From positions 72,345,635-72,409,634 of the forward strand of contig NC_134398.1 of the NCBI RefSeq assembly GCF_050003625.1: a DNA stretch of 64,000 nt, read 5' to 3'. The notes under the pieces were generated by a model, which was given only the letters and a program-made list of their open reading frames with translations, was not told the DNA's origin and did not search any database. The stretch's first letter is position 1, and each line of letters opens with the position of its first letter. A program made the translations under genes and the position numbers. This DNA comes from Haematobia irritans. Its lineage: Eukaryota > Arthropoda > Insecta > Diptera > Muscidae. Positions 45,886 to 57,057 of this stretch are shown in pieces.

Positions 45886-46989
45886 AGTTTTTTTTTTGCT
45901 TTTGTTTTTTTTTTACATACATTCCAGATATATTCGGAAGATTCCGAAAAAATGGTTAACATTACATTGTACTATATTAAATTTTGAACTGTAAAATGTG
46001 TCTTATTAAAGACCTAACGTCAGAAAAGAAGAGTGTTTGATATAAACGAAATGGACTGTGTTGTTATTTCAAAAATAACTTTTTTTATTGAAAAAATAAA
46101 AATGTTGTAACAAACGAATTTTTTTGGTGATAAAAGTTTAAAATTTTCGAAGCAATTCAAAAAACTCTAACAAAAGAAAAACGTTTTCGGTACACGTTTT
46201 CCAAACGTTTTTTTTCTATGCGTGTAGTAGTTGGGGGGAAAAATAAACGCATATTTAGGCGCGAATGCGATGAAGGTCAAGACCAAATTTTGTATTTTTG
46301 GCACGAAACGTTATTGGTAAATCATTCCAAGAGTTATAAGAGTACCCAAAATTGGTGATTTCCTCCCTCTAATACCATTTTTAACAGCACTCCGTGCTGT
46401 AGGTGCATTGGCATCAGCTGGTGCATCCATAGCCAAAGCAGTTAACGCAGCCCAAATTGCTAAGCAACAACTAGAGGAAAATGTACGTCATAACCGTGCG
46501 ATGGAGAGTGTGTCATTAGGAAAAGGCCTTTATCTACAACCCTTCAAGAAGGGAATGGGTATAGTACTCACTGAAAAGAACAGTAACAAACAGCAGAAAA
46601 TAAAAAAACTTATAAAAGAGCTACCCAAGAGAGCACTAACAGATGGTGATTTGATGTCATTTGCCACTAAACACATTCGACACTTTAGAGGTGTCTATAT
46701 GGGGGATAAACTACCGAAAAAGCCGTATACATTTGAGTGTGGTATAGTAAACCTCGACACCTACAAGGGGAGTGGCACACATTGGGTAGCATATCATAAA
46801 AACAGAGATTTTCTTGAATATTTCGATAGTTTCGGACATTTGCACCCGCCTTTAGAAAATTTAAACTATTTAGAAGTTTAATTCTTTTAATTGTGGTCAC
46901 TTATGCCTTTTATTCCTTAGTAAATTTTAATGACAAAAAACATAATAAATATTTTATTTTAAAAATTTCTTTATTTATTTATACGTAAT

Positions 46990-47429
46990 CTACAGTAGAG
47001 TAACTATTATACATTTCAACATCTTTCTTAATAATTTTCTGCTTTTTTTACCAAATTCAAAACAAGGGCGTGTTAAATCTACCACTACTATAATATAAAA
47101 ATTACAATAAAAGTATGATATTTGTTTTTGTAAAATTACATTCCAGGACACAAATGTTGTCAAGAATATACTAACACGGGTAATGGGGCGCCATATTTCT
47201 CTAGTCTCAGCTGTATATACTCCTTGTAGGTCATCAGGCGAAGCCACATATCACGTGAAAATCCGACGAAACTTTTTTTCTTATCTTGAAGCCAAATTAG
47301 CGGTTCAAAACTAAAAGTCGTTGAGAACCCGCAGTCGAGTGTTGACAAAGTACTCAAATTCAAACACCACATCATGGTTCTTGAACATTTCACTTTTGTC
47401 CACGCGATTAGCCATTTCGTTGAATACAT
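46990..47429 (-). pseudogene. 'MW' Polinton gene, copy B
   Basis: The minus-strand gene is split into two frames. The first (47429-47160) carries the conserved core FSRDMWLRLMTYKEYIQLRL. The second (47247-46990) carries WRPITRVSIFLTTFVSW and a C-terminal DLTRPCFEFGKKSRKLL. The same protein is better preserved at 60108-60586. Two similar helical blocks (W-x-x-L/I...) are separated by a short linker. I do not recognise it. Clean TATA and initiator elements lie just upstream. It is divergent from the VDFQ gene next to it. Confidence 0.6.
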
Positions 47430-47436
47430 TTTTCGA

Positions 47437-47473
47437 GACTGATGAGATTTCTAAGTGTAAAAGCGTATATATA
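47437..47473 (-). promoter_or_regulatory. Core promoter of MW gene copy B
   Basis: Minus strand: TATATATA at 47473-47466 and TCAGTC at 47442-47437, about 33 bp apart; the ATG at 47429 follows closely. Confidence 0.65.
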
Positions 47474-47525
47474 GGGGCTTTGAAAAGTTAAGTCATTTAA
47501 TATACACAGCTAATCCACAATAAAT

Positions 47526-47962
47526 TGTCAACTCTGAAGAGGAACAACTTCGCGTTGGTGGATTTTTAATACTGCCATGGCAGCGATAACAGCATTTTAG
47601 TTATCGCTGCCATGGCACGGGACGTAGGAAAAACATTTACTTACGGAAATTCATACATGGATTGGATTGGATGGATGGTGACATAGACTATAACAATGTC
47701 GGTGAAATTCTCTCACCACTCAATTGTTATGACTACATCTTCTGCTTTGGGGAAGCCAAAAAAAAATTCTAATGAAATATTTGATGTTAATATCATAAAT
47801 CTAGAGTATAAAATAAGCTTTTCAAAACTGAATAACTATTATACGTCATGTAAAATTCATACTGACAATAGATTTAAGTGTGCTCTGAATAATGTATTCA
47901 AACTGTTCGTATATATAGAATCGAATTTTTCCTATGTACAAAATTTTATTAGCGATGAATAA
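47526..47962 (+). pseudogene. VDFQ-family Polinton gene, copy B
   Basis: Keeps FALVDF at its start, GLDW near 47660, GEILSPLNCYDYIF near 47700-47735 in one frame, and VNIINLEYKISFSKLNNYYT to the stop at 47962 in another. About 40 codons between the first two pieces have been replaced by a perfect 18-bp hairpin (47573-47617). Paired back-to-back with the MW gene, as in the 59.8-60.6 kb block. Confidence 0.6.
47573..47617. repeat. Perfect 18-bp hairpin inside the VDFQ gene
   Basis: TGCCATGGCAGCGATAAC at 47573-47590 pairs perfectly with 47600-47617 across a 9-nt loop. It replaces coding sequence, as expected of a template switch with fold-back. Confidence 0.85.
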
Positions 47963-48041
47963 ATAAAAAATCAACTAAATCAATTTGTTTTTGTTTTATT
48001 ATATTATATACCTTTATTTACTTTGCTTAGAACAAGAAAGG

Positions 48042-48539
48042 TTAATCTACATAATTGAAATAAATAAAAAGATTAAAAAGGCAACAGACAAAGTTTGATG
48101 GGATTTTCGCTCTCCCTCGCTCTGTATTCAATCCGCAAGTATTGTGTCCTATTGCTTGGAGTAGATGTTTCAAGTCTTCCTCACATAATGGAATACTATC
48201 AGTTGCATATCCTCTCAACAAAGGACAAATCGGCGACCATCGTATATGTTGAGAAATTATATTATCATTCGCTCCTGATCTAAGCGGTACTTTTGTTATA
48301 GAAAATACGCCTCCATTCAATCGATCAATGTCCTCTTCACTCAATGAGTTGTATCTTGAAGGTAGATACAAGACACCATCATAAAGTTTAAGGACAACCT
48401 TTTCACCGAATTTTGTTGTGGTCCTGTAAGCACCTCCAATAAGATATTCAACGTTCATTTGCAGCTCTTTCATGCTGATGTTTTTTTTTTCTGGTTTAGC
48501 GAGTTGAAAGTTTCCACCTGGCTGGAATTGGCTGCCATC
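48042..48539 (-). pseudogene. YLP-R / BIR fusion created by deletion
   Basis: The minus-strand frame from 48473 starts with the YLP-R core (YRTTTKFGEKVVLKL, YLPSRYNSLSEEDI, FSITKVPL). Near 48275 it passes directly into the end of a BIR domain (ISQHIRWSPICPLLRG) and its C-terminal tail. In the 58.8-59.8 kb copy these are two separate genes, so about 0.5 kb has been lost. The original YLP-R start is at 48539 (MAANSSQ), but a ten-base A run has shifted the frame; the internal ATG at 48473 restores an open frame. Confidence 0.75.
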
Positions 48540-48569
48540 TTAATTGCTGATTGGGTTGTTGATATTTGA

Positions 48570-48606
48570 AACTGATTACAAAAGACCAAAAGTTCTTATA
48601 TTTATA
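48570..48606 (-). promoter_or_regulatory. Core promoter of the YLP-R/BIR fusion
   Basis: Minus strand: TATAAATA at 48606-48599 and TCAGTT at 48575-48570, 33 bp from TATA start to the initiator A. The start codon at 48539 follows. Confidence 0.65.
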
Positions 48607-48609
48607 TGA

Positions 48610-48899
48610 TATTTGTTTATGTCAGATAATTTTATTCCACCCATACACAAAAAAAGAAAATACGGTTTTTTCTCTTTCATTTTATTTAAATATTTTTGAA
48701 AAATGAACTAAATTGTTTACCAAAAATAAAAAACGATGCGTTTATTTTCTTTTTCATTCATTTTATTGAAATATAATGTTTAAAGTTCTACTTATTATTA
48801 ATAATAATATTTATTTTTATTTTAAGTTTATAAAGAGCAAACTTTTTTTATTCTTGTTATTGGAGTTATCGTTCTCGGATCCGAATTCATCTTCATTAT
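48610..48899. other. No supported gene
   Basis: AT-rich sequence with TTTCATTTTATTT words. Repeated CATTCATTTTATT-like strings may mark a small MITE, but no ends are clear. Confidence 0.3.
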
Positions 48900-49025
48900 G
48901 CCACTCGAACCAACCAGATTAGAAGTGTCCATATGTAATAGGTACTTTTAGTTAAATGTGGTATCACAATGGACTGAATAGTCTAATTGAGCCTGAAATT
49001 TAATCGGGCTGCCAATTTAACCTAC
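48900..49025 (+). repeat. LINE 3' tail fragment
   Basis: Plus-strand match to the 3' end of the minus-strand LINE at 4150-5490: CCATATGTAATAGGTACTTT and GGTATCACAATGGACTGAAT are shared, ending GGGCTGCC and a TTAACCTA tail. Confidence 0.85.
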
Positions 49026-51299
49026 TCGAAAATTTCGTCAGTCATTGATTGCACCATCTCCACTGCCTCTCGAGCAATAGATGAGAGTCGTCGCTTGCGA
49101 GCCATTAATTTAGATGGTTGGTCATCTTCCACATTATCCCAAACACCACCAAAGCGAACGTGTTTTCTCACCTTCGGGTCATCTATATTACGCTCTCGTA
49201 ATGTTACCGTATCTGCCTCATTTGAATCTCCACTTTGGCTCTACTCTGAACAATGTGTCTCCTCAACAAATTGCTCCGTCCTGTTATCCACATTGTCCTC
49301 TAGATCATCCCAAGACGCTAAATTCCAAAAGTCCTGACTATTTTAAGTTAGGAATTGTGAATCTTGGACAGCAACTCAAACTGGCACTTATTAATTTTGG
49401 TGGAGAGATTACTTTTACCCTTTACCCTTTTTACCCTTTGTAAACTAAAGACTGTATTTATACTTTATCCCATTTCTAAAGGATAGCTTTCTGTAAATGA
49501 GACTCATTTTATTTCATTGCTCTGATAGACATTAGCATGCACACCTTACTTTAATTAATTCTATATTCTCTTGCGATGAATTCTTTCAAATATAGAAAAC
49601 TACAAATGCATACAAAACTCCTTCCTACAACAAAACTAAATCAAAATAGCCGTCCGCGTTACAAGTAGCAACAATTTTCCAGGCCACCATTAACATATGC
49701 ACCTTAGGAAAAAAATTTAAATTGTCAGTCTTCAATTTAAGTAAATAAAATTTTCTCGAAAATCTTCAGGGTAAATGGATAACCATTTAGAAATTCGATC
49801 ACGATCGCTCTCGTCATAAAACATTGATTTTTTCTCCTTCATCATCAAACAAGAGAATTTTCATAAGGACCATTGTTCTAATGATGGGCCATTTAGAGGT
49901 GACGAACGCTATCCTCATAAAAATGAAATGTTCTCTCCTTTGATTTCAACAAGAAAACAACACTGTGAAAGGTTACGACTGTCAATAGGTACGTCTTAAA
50001 AATTTAGTCATACTGAATTTTCTTGCCTTCGATTTCAACAACACTGTGAAAGGAGATGACTGTTAACAGGTACATCTTAAAAATGTGTTCATTCAATGAG
50101 AGCACGCAGACAACTCGATATAGGTGTTAAAGTATCTGATATTTTATAGATCATCATGAATTGAATGCTTAATTTCGGTCATTTTAATAATAAGGGAGAC
50201 CACTTACCTCGGCCAAGAAAATACATGACGGACAATTAGTATTTACAATTGGAAAAAATCACTAGAATCCTAGAGCAAATGGTGGACAATTTTAAAACTG
50301 TTCGTCTCGTCATTAAACACTAAATTTTTCTTGCCTTGGATTACAACAACAAAACTACACTTGGGAGAGTAAAAACAAATCTTCGTTCTGTTGTTTACCA
50401 CCAAAGAAGATACAATTTTCATTCTAAATGAGATTTGATACCTGTTCGATTAATATAATTTTCTTAAAAAACCTTGGGGCTAATGGAAGGTCAATTAGAA
50501 ACTCACATACCTTCGTTCTCGCCATTAAACACTGAATTTTATCCTTGCCTTGGATTTCAACAACAAAACTGTAAAACGGAGTCGAGTGTTAATGGAGCCC
50601 ATGACTATGAATTTTTCACGTTTTTGATATCAACAATTGCCTGGGACCAAAATTTCAATAGAATCATACAGCAAATGCTATACAATTTGAAAACTCGATC
50701 ACGAACACTCACGTCATAAAATTTATTTGTTCACCTTATGAACTCCAATTTAAATATCAGCCATAAACAAATTTTCCAATTTATTTTACAACTGACTGAA
50801 TCATCAATGACCTTTAGACATAAGAACTAACAATACTTTCACAGGCCAAGCACTCACGATACATGAAATTAAAGTTCTCTCACGATCATTCGCGTCATAA
50901 AACTTACTCACTCACCCCATTAATAGAAATTAAATATATAAAACAAACAAATAAACATATCGATCTTTATTATCACTGAGTGCATCATCAATGACCTCTA
51001 GACACTAGAACAAACCAAACTTTCACCCGCCAAGCCCTCACGATACATTATACTAAAGTTCTCTCACGTCATAAAACTTGCTTTCTCATCTCATTAACTA
51101 TAATTTAAATTCCAAAAACCAAAGTCAATGCCCAGAATAAATTATCCCACTATCCCCACCCCCAAACCCCACCCAAAAGCTTAATTATGTATTCACGTCA
51201 CGTCACGTGTGGGCCAGTCACGTCTGAAGTGGTACTCCCTATTTTCCCCTACTGACTTTTCAGTGAAAATCATGTACATTGCCCCGCTAACAACAAACA
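49026..51299. other. Non-coding, degenerate repeated sequence
   Basis: No supported gene. From about 49740 to 51080 a loose unit recurs every 300-350 bp, with words like AGAAATTCGATCACGA, CTC(T/A)CGTCATAAAAC and GGATTTCAACAACAAAAC. The open frames at 48987-49337 and 49114-49443 show no domain. Confidence 0.4.
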
Positions 51300-53740
51300 A
51301 ATGGATTCTCAGATGCTCGAGGAAAAAATCCTAGATTGTATTGTTCGGATGAAAACGCACAAGAATTGCTAACGTTGTGGTAACGTTGCATCAAACTGTG
51401 ACATGCAATATATATGTGTTAAGTGTACACAACCACATGGTGCCGGCAAGTGTACCATTCACAGAAAAAAGTATCACAAAATATTTCCAATTAAAAAGTT
51501 ATTTGAAGTTGAAAATTTTTTCAATTAATAAATTAATTGATACAATTAACTTTTTAATCATGATAGAAACATTGAGTTAATTAAGTCAATGAATGAAATT
51601 TTTAAAATGTTTAATTAAAAAATTAATTGATACAATTAACTTTTTAATCAAATTCGGAAGACTAATTCAGTTAAAAAAAGTGCTGATTTTTTTTTACTTT
51701 TTTAATTAAAAATGTATTTCAAACAATCATTTGTTGATCCAAATAAAAACTCTAAGCCAATCTAACAAAGTAATTAAAAATAGTTACCTTTTTTAATTAA
51801 TAAATTAATTGCGTTTTGCAATCAACATCAATTAAATTTTTAATTGAATCAATTAAAAAATTAATTGAATTTTGCTGAAAAAATCAATTAATTTTTTAAT
51901 CAAGAATTTTTTCTATGCCCAATTAAAACTGTGATTGATACTATCATTTTCGTGATTGAAGACATTTCAATTAAAAAATTAATTGGATCAATTAATTTGG
52001 TGATTGAATCAGAGAAAAAATTTTTTGTGTGTTCCATCCAAGAAAGAAATAGATGACAACCCAGATTAGCAAGGAAGCTCATCTTCGCAACCCCTTCACT
52101 GTTCCATCTGTGAAGTCGAAGGACATGCCGCTAGCTCACGGAAGATAGCCATATTAAAGAAAGTCGCAGCAAAGAAGGAAGCTGACAAGGAAGAAATGGA
52201 GAACCAAGCAGTTCGTTTGACTCGCCAAAGTATACTCGATGTAAATGTTATTCGCCCCTGCAGCCAGCAGAGCAGCGCCAATTGCACCAACTCCAATGAC
52301 ACCAGCAAGGGCATAACGGCCCAACCCTGCTGGAAATGATGCCATTACAGATGGAAAGAATATACACAGTGACTGACTTCTAGGGTAAAGGAGTATTAGG
52401 AGAGATGAAGGACATCGATGCTTTCTCTCCACAGTTTAAGAAAGTGGAAGATTCTGAAGGTAGAATCAGCGCAATTCTGGGACTACTCCTATACATTAAA
52501 TGATTTTAAACGTTGAAATGCATTTTCATCAACGCCAATTCCATCGTCTCAACTGTTAAATGACACTACATCAAAATATTTCTCAACAAACATGACGTTG
52601 ACGTACTACTTGTGGCAGAAACCAAGCTGTCGCATCGGCACGTCCTACTGATCGATGTATACAGGGTCTACCGACAACAACAGGTTGCATGGAGGCGGCA
52701 CAGCAGTCCTCATCAGGGATAAATACATGGGCGAAAGAGTCCCTCTATGTACTCGTCGGAGCCTACGTGCCACCAACTATGACAGGATTATCATTAACAT
52801 CTCTAAATACAGATCCACTGATAGTACACAATCAGGGCTTCCACCACGTATTTTGGGGATTCATCAATGAGAGAAAGAGACAATGACGTCTGCTAAGAAG
52901 ATGCTAGGATTTCCATAATAAGAGCCAAGATTAGGTATATTGACATCATTATCCGATATGCAACACAATCCCGAGAGAGAACGCCTGGCCTCTCACCTGA
53001 GCTCCATCAGAGTAAAAGCAGGACCTACTCCAACATAAAGAAAGCTGCCGGTCTTACGAGGAAACATCCAATACAAGGCCTGATTGGCACTTCTGGAGAA
53101 ATAATCACAAGCGACCTGGAAATTTTGGCTGACCATCTTCAAGGAGCCTTTTCGCCAAATGACACCATCAGCGAGCCTCTAAGAAATCTCGTCAATCACT
53201 CCGTTAATGAAGTAAGCAACAATTCTCCTCTTGTGGAATTCAGTGGATTGTTCAAAGCCGATGCCTCCCTCATAGAAGATCCCCGCCTATGGAACTCATC
53301 AGGTTTTGTAAAGCCAAAGAGAATAGAAAGAGTCATAAAGCGGAAGCGAGCCAAGGACTGAAGGACTGCCAATTTCGATTTAGACCTGGCCTATTCACTG
53401 ACCTGGCCTATGACTGACAACAGATTCACATTCGCCAAGCATGTTGATTACATCATTCAGAAAGCCAAAAGGATCATCTACGGTTACCAAGGCATTCTAA
53501 AGGTACGAGAACTCCCTATAGAACTAAAGTTGCTTCTGTACAAGCAAATGATTATACCGACTTTAGGATATGCGTTCCCTTCTTGGTTCATCATAACCTC
53601 CACAAAATGGAAAAGATTCGTATCTGGGGAAGGAAAGTTTTACCCTTTCGCGAGAAACTCCAAGGAATATCATTCTCAACATGTGCTTCTCAGCAACATC
53701 CTCAAAGACAGCGGATATCTTTACGATGATGGCGACAATC
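51300..53740 (+). pseudogene. Jockey-like non-LTR retrotransposon remnant
   Basis: ORF1 zinc-knuckle remains are visible at 51360-51450 (RCGNVASNCDMQYICVKC, HGAGKC) and, after a MITE, at 52100-52150 (CSICEVEGHAA), typical of jockey gag. ORF2 pieces follow: endonuclease VLLVAETKLSHRHV near 52600 and GGGTAVLIRDKY near 52695; a pre-RT segment ADHLQGAFSPND at 53125; and an RT thumb piece RFTFAKHVDYIIQKAKRI to PTLGYAFPSW at 53420-53590. The RT catalytic core is deleted, and many stops are present. It is directly followed by another LINE's 5' end. Confidence 0.7.
51459..52032. mobile_element. MITE full of TTAATT palindromes
   Basis: The words AATTAAAAAATTAATTGA and ATTGATACAATTAACTTTTT repeat many times. 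The outer ends CACAGAAAAAAGT and (complemented) CACACAAAAAATTTTTTC look like terminal repeats. It splits the jockey-like ORF1. Confidence 0.6.
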
Positions 53741-53789
53741 CCACGGCGGCGGGTTCTGTGTACCGAATTGACCCGATGGACCCCATCCA

Positions 53790-55630
53790 TTGGCCAGCGG
53801 CTGCCACATCAGTGTACGTGTTGTTTCGTCCGTCTTTTTGTGTTGGAGAAGGAGCATCCCGGGGAGCCTTCTCCGTTTGCTGTTGGTCCGAGCCGGGATA
53901 GAGGAGAACCCCGGACCATGGTATTGTTCAGTCTGCCGAAACCTGATCCACCACCGTTCGGTTTCGGTCAGGTGTAACTGGTGCTTGGAGTGGGTGCATT
54001 ACCGGAACTGCTCCGGCTTAACATCGCTGCGGGAGTATAGTCATACTGACTACGTGGCAGGATTCTGTGCCAGCGATAGCAGCAGTGGGTCGTCTGACTA
54101 TGCGACCCCCCCGACATCTCCCGTACAACAATATTCTCCGCCGCAGCATCTTACACCCAATATTGTTGTTCCAGTTCCGGATAGTGCATCGTTTTTGCAA
54201 TTTAATTGCAACGGGCTCCGAGGTAAGATTAGCGCAATCGTGGACTTTATGAATCGGAAAAGGATAAGGGTCGCAGCGATCCAGGAGACTAAGCTGAATT
54301 CCACCTGCAGCCTACGCCATTGTGATGGATACAATGTGCTTCGAAAGGATCGCACAAGAAGTAGAGGTGGTGGCCTGACTTTCACAATACACCGTTCCGT
54401 GCAGTATAGCTATCCCGCTTGTGCCAGACACTAGTGACCCGTATATGGAATGTATGGGTGTAGCAGTCAAGTCTGGGGCTGCCGAGATAGAGCTATACAA
54501 TGTGTATATACCGCCGGTTGGTAGCTGTGCTCCAGGTTATTGCCCAAACATTGAGTGGCTATTGTGCGGGCATAACCGATTGGTTCTAGGAGACTTCAAT
54601 TCCCACCATGAACTTTGGTATTCACTCCTAGGTAATGACCAGAGAGGCATAGCTTTGGTAGAGCACATTAATGACTCCACGAGAATTATGGGTGACTGCA
54701 GCAGTTCGCCAGATTTATCTTTAGCGTCGCCTGGTCTGATAAATGACGTTTCCTGGCAACCCGTCATTTCATTGGGATCGGACCACCTCCCCATAATTCT
54801 CACCATTAACCGACCCTCCGATTTCATAACCTCTGAACGCCGGACGTTTATCAATCAAAACAAAGCCAACTGGGAAGGCTTCAGAGAATACACCGATCGC
54901 CGCTTCAGTGAGCTCCCGTCCCTCTCTCATGTTCATGTTGCCCAGAGGGCGTTCCGGGACATTATCAACGCAGCAGCCGCTCGCTTCATACCCGCTGGTC
55001 GAATTTCCCAAGTGAGGCCCAACTTCCCAGCCGAAGCGGCGGGACTCGCAGACGAGCGTGATGAACGCCGTCGTGCTAACCCTGCTGATCCTAGAATCAG
55101 AGAACTAAATCTAGAGATTAGTAAGATAGTTGACGAGCTCAAGGGGAACACTTGGTTAGAGCACCTGAAGCAATGTAACTTACGCATAGGAACTGGTAAA
55201 TTGTGGTCAACAGTGAGAGCCCTCTCGAACCCTGCTACAAGGGATGATGTGATTTCAGTCACCTTTGGCGACGTGACTGTGACTGCTTCGAAGAGATGCG
55301 CCAAATACTTCAACCGACTGTTTGTCGAGCATCCCGAGAGTGATAGAGTGAAAAGGAGAGCCACTCGTCGCATACGTGGTCTCCGAGACGACGACACACC
55401 ACAATTTACCGCAGCCGAAGTTACCAATGTCATCAACAGCGCGAAACCATCTAAGGCGCTGGGCCCCGACGGAATTTCAATGCTAATGCTGAAGCATCTG
55501 GGAATACTGGGAGTTGAATACCTGACCAGACTCCTCAATTTGTCCTTGGAATCATTCATTATACCCGATGTCTGGAAGATGAGAAGAGTGATTCCACTAC
55601 TGAAGCCAGGCAAAGATTCGAGTAAAGGTT
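53790..55630 (+). pseudogene. Non-LTR retrotransposon 5' half with 2A-like motif, PHD-like finger and endonuclease
   Basis: The first frame (53790-54434) has a leucine/arginine-rich N-terminus, a 2A-like GIEENPGP, and a PHD-type zinc finger (WYCSVCRNL, CNWCLEWVH, NCSG). After a linker comes the start of an APE endonuclease (FLQFNCNGLRGKISAIVDF, AAIQETKL, RGGGLTF). After one frameshift near 54420 the second frame (54421-55632) completes the endonuclease (GDFNSHHELW, SLGSDHLPI) and starts the reverse transcriptase (SKALGPDGISMLMLKHLG, MRRVIPLLKPGKD). It breaks off at about 55628, before the RT catalytic core. One frameshift in 600 codons suggests a fairly recent copy. It has higher GC than its surroundings. 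Confidence 0.85.
53895..53918 (+). other. 2A-like ribosome-skipping motif
   Basis: Encodes GIEENPGP, close to the D-x-E-x-NPGP consensus, with Gly for the usual Asp. In 2A peptides the Gly-Pro bond is skipped in translation, so the endonuclease protein would begin with Pro-Trp just before the zinc finger. Residues 36-43 of the frame. Confidence 0.75.
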
Positions 55631-56367
55631 AGGTAAGTAATAGTTTTTTCTAACGTGCTGTTTTTTCATAAATATTATAGATGATATATGGTGTTCATAG
55701 GTAATGGGAAGCAAAAGGGAATGTTCGTGGAAAAAATTTGTGTATCGGAAATTTAAAATTAGAAAATTTAAAATTTGTATGTGTCTTTTTTGGGAGGGAA
55801 ATTGTAGTTGATCAAGGTTAAAAATTTGTTAGGATAGTTAAGTGTATACGTGAGGGTTATGATAGTAAAATATCGATTGGTAATGAAAACCGTTGCTAGT
55901 TGAAATTGAATGAGAAATATTCGTTTTCATGGAATAGCCACAGTGGTCTATGTGTTGTAAATAAAAAAATAAAAAACATTTTCTCTTAATTATGTATACA
56001 ATTTCTGTTGATCTGACAAGTACCGGAAGTTTTGATACCTGTGGAGTTTTGAATAGATTGTTTCGTTGAACGGAACTATAGACAAATAACCGGCATTAAA
56101 TTTGACGAATTTATGATGTGACAAGTATTGTCACCTAGGGTTGAAAAGTTATACATTTCATCAACGAAGAGATCTATGGACATGTATATAGACAAGATCT
56201 TCAGGAATACTTGTGGATGCATGATGAAATATTACATTGATTGAATATTTGATATGTTTAAAAATTTTAAAATATGATATATTCTCTGTAAATGTCAATG
56301 TTCATGCTAAGAAATTGCTGTAGAAAGGAAGGAATATGAAAAAATATATGAAAAACAAATGAATTGA
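55631..56367. other. No supported gene
   Basis: AT-rich sequence between the LINE fragment and the Polinton block. Nothing recognised. Confidence 0.4.
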
Positions 56368-56385
56368 TTGTATATTAAGGACATT

Positions 56386-56688
56386 ATGTCTTCGGTAAGC
56401 TGCAGAAGGTTCTTTATCGTTGAAAGAAAAACATTCACTTATTTTTCGCTCAAAAAACAAAAAATAAAAATAATAGAGATGTCTTTTGATGAAATAATTG
56501 ACTTATTCCAATGCGGTCAAAATCTCTATGAATATGGAATATGGGATTATGAACAGGAAGCACCCATAACAATCGGTTGTCAGACTTTGCAAGAGTATTG
56601 GGGTAGTGAATGTCAACGTATGGCTGATGAAATTTTCGCTTGCAGAAATGAGGATTCATTTCAAGTCTCGGATGAAGAGCTGGAGTAG
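56386..56688 (+). CDS. Unknown small protein
   Basis: About 100 residues, starting MSSVSCRRFFIVERK, with a basic first half, MSFDEIIDLFQCG in the middle, and an acidic end (EDSFQVSDEELE). An ATG 18 bp upstream in frame is possible. I recognise no domain. The balanced composition and a real-looking acidic tail make it more credible than a chance frame. It lies at the edge of the Polinton block, so it may be an accessory gene. Confidence 0.35.
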   Translation: MSSVSCRRFFIVERKTFTYFSLKKQKIKIIEMSFDEIIDLFQCGQNLYEYGIWDYEQEAPITIGCQTLQEYWGSECQRMADEIFACRNEDSFQVSDEELE

Positions 56689-56955
56689 AGGATTATAAAT
56701 AATTTTTTAATTTTCTTTTTTTAACTCAATTATAAAATAGTTATAGCATATTCTGCATGATTTCAATATTAATAAATTAATAATAATAAAAAAATAAAAA
56801 TTAATACATAAAATAAGCGCATTTCATCTTTTTATTACTATGTGGGGAGGGAAACAACTGGGTGTATGTTATAGGCGAGGTTTTCAATTGCTTAATGAAT
56901 AAACAAATGGAAACAAAACGGGTAAGAGGTAAATTTAATGCAGGTGTCTGGCTGC

Positions 56956-56993
56956 TATAAATACCAATAAGAATATACAAAATATTTACAGTC
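56956..56993 (+). promoter_or_regulatory. Core promoter upstream of 57058
   Basis: TATAAATA at 56956-56963 and an initiator-like ACAGTC at 56988-56993, 34 bp from TATA start to the initiator A. Confidence 0.55.
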
Positions 56994-57057
56994 GATTATT
57001 TCATTTTCTACAATTCCAACCCATTACATTTTGCTCCGTATTCAATAGAAAATCAAA

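Larger units (their letters stand above)
45314..46224. mobile_element. TA-flanked MITE with two head-to-head tRNA-like segments
   Basis: 911 bp with ends CACGCAAAAAAA and (complemented) CACGCATAGAAAAAAA, flanked by TA at 45312-45313 and 46225-46226. Removing it with one TA returns the host frame to register. It contains a minus-strand tRNA-like segment (45626-45697) and a plus-strand one (45812-45885). This is the same pair found in 10454-12240, in reverse. Confidence 0.85.
45016..46931 (+). pseudogene. Polinton PLA2 - pX-like - adenain protease fusion, split by a MITE
   Basis: The N-terminus has a parvovirus-type phospholipase A2 domain: YCGPG calcium loop and CKIHD active site near 45200-45230, followed by an in-frame stop and HRHRADREL. 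After the MITE (45314-46224) comes a small-residue-rich hydrophobic stretch (46390-46450) and a helix with KQQLEENVRHNRAM. A pX-like GKGLYLQPFKKGMG segment follows near 46520, then a cysteine protease with GTHWVAYHK (His) and YFDSFG (Asp) near 46775-46835. The catalytic Cys (NCGHLC) is at 46890, but in another frame because of a deletion near 46880. PLA2 domains in capsids breach endosomes in parvoviruses; the protease matures virions. The combination suggests a virion polyprotein. Confidence 0.8.

Noticed and set aside
54933..55613. Long 226-codon minus-strand frame
   Set aside because: Antisense of the LINE endonuclease/RT frame; no domain and codon bias of a shadow frame.
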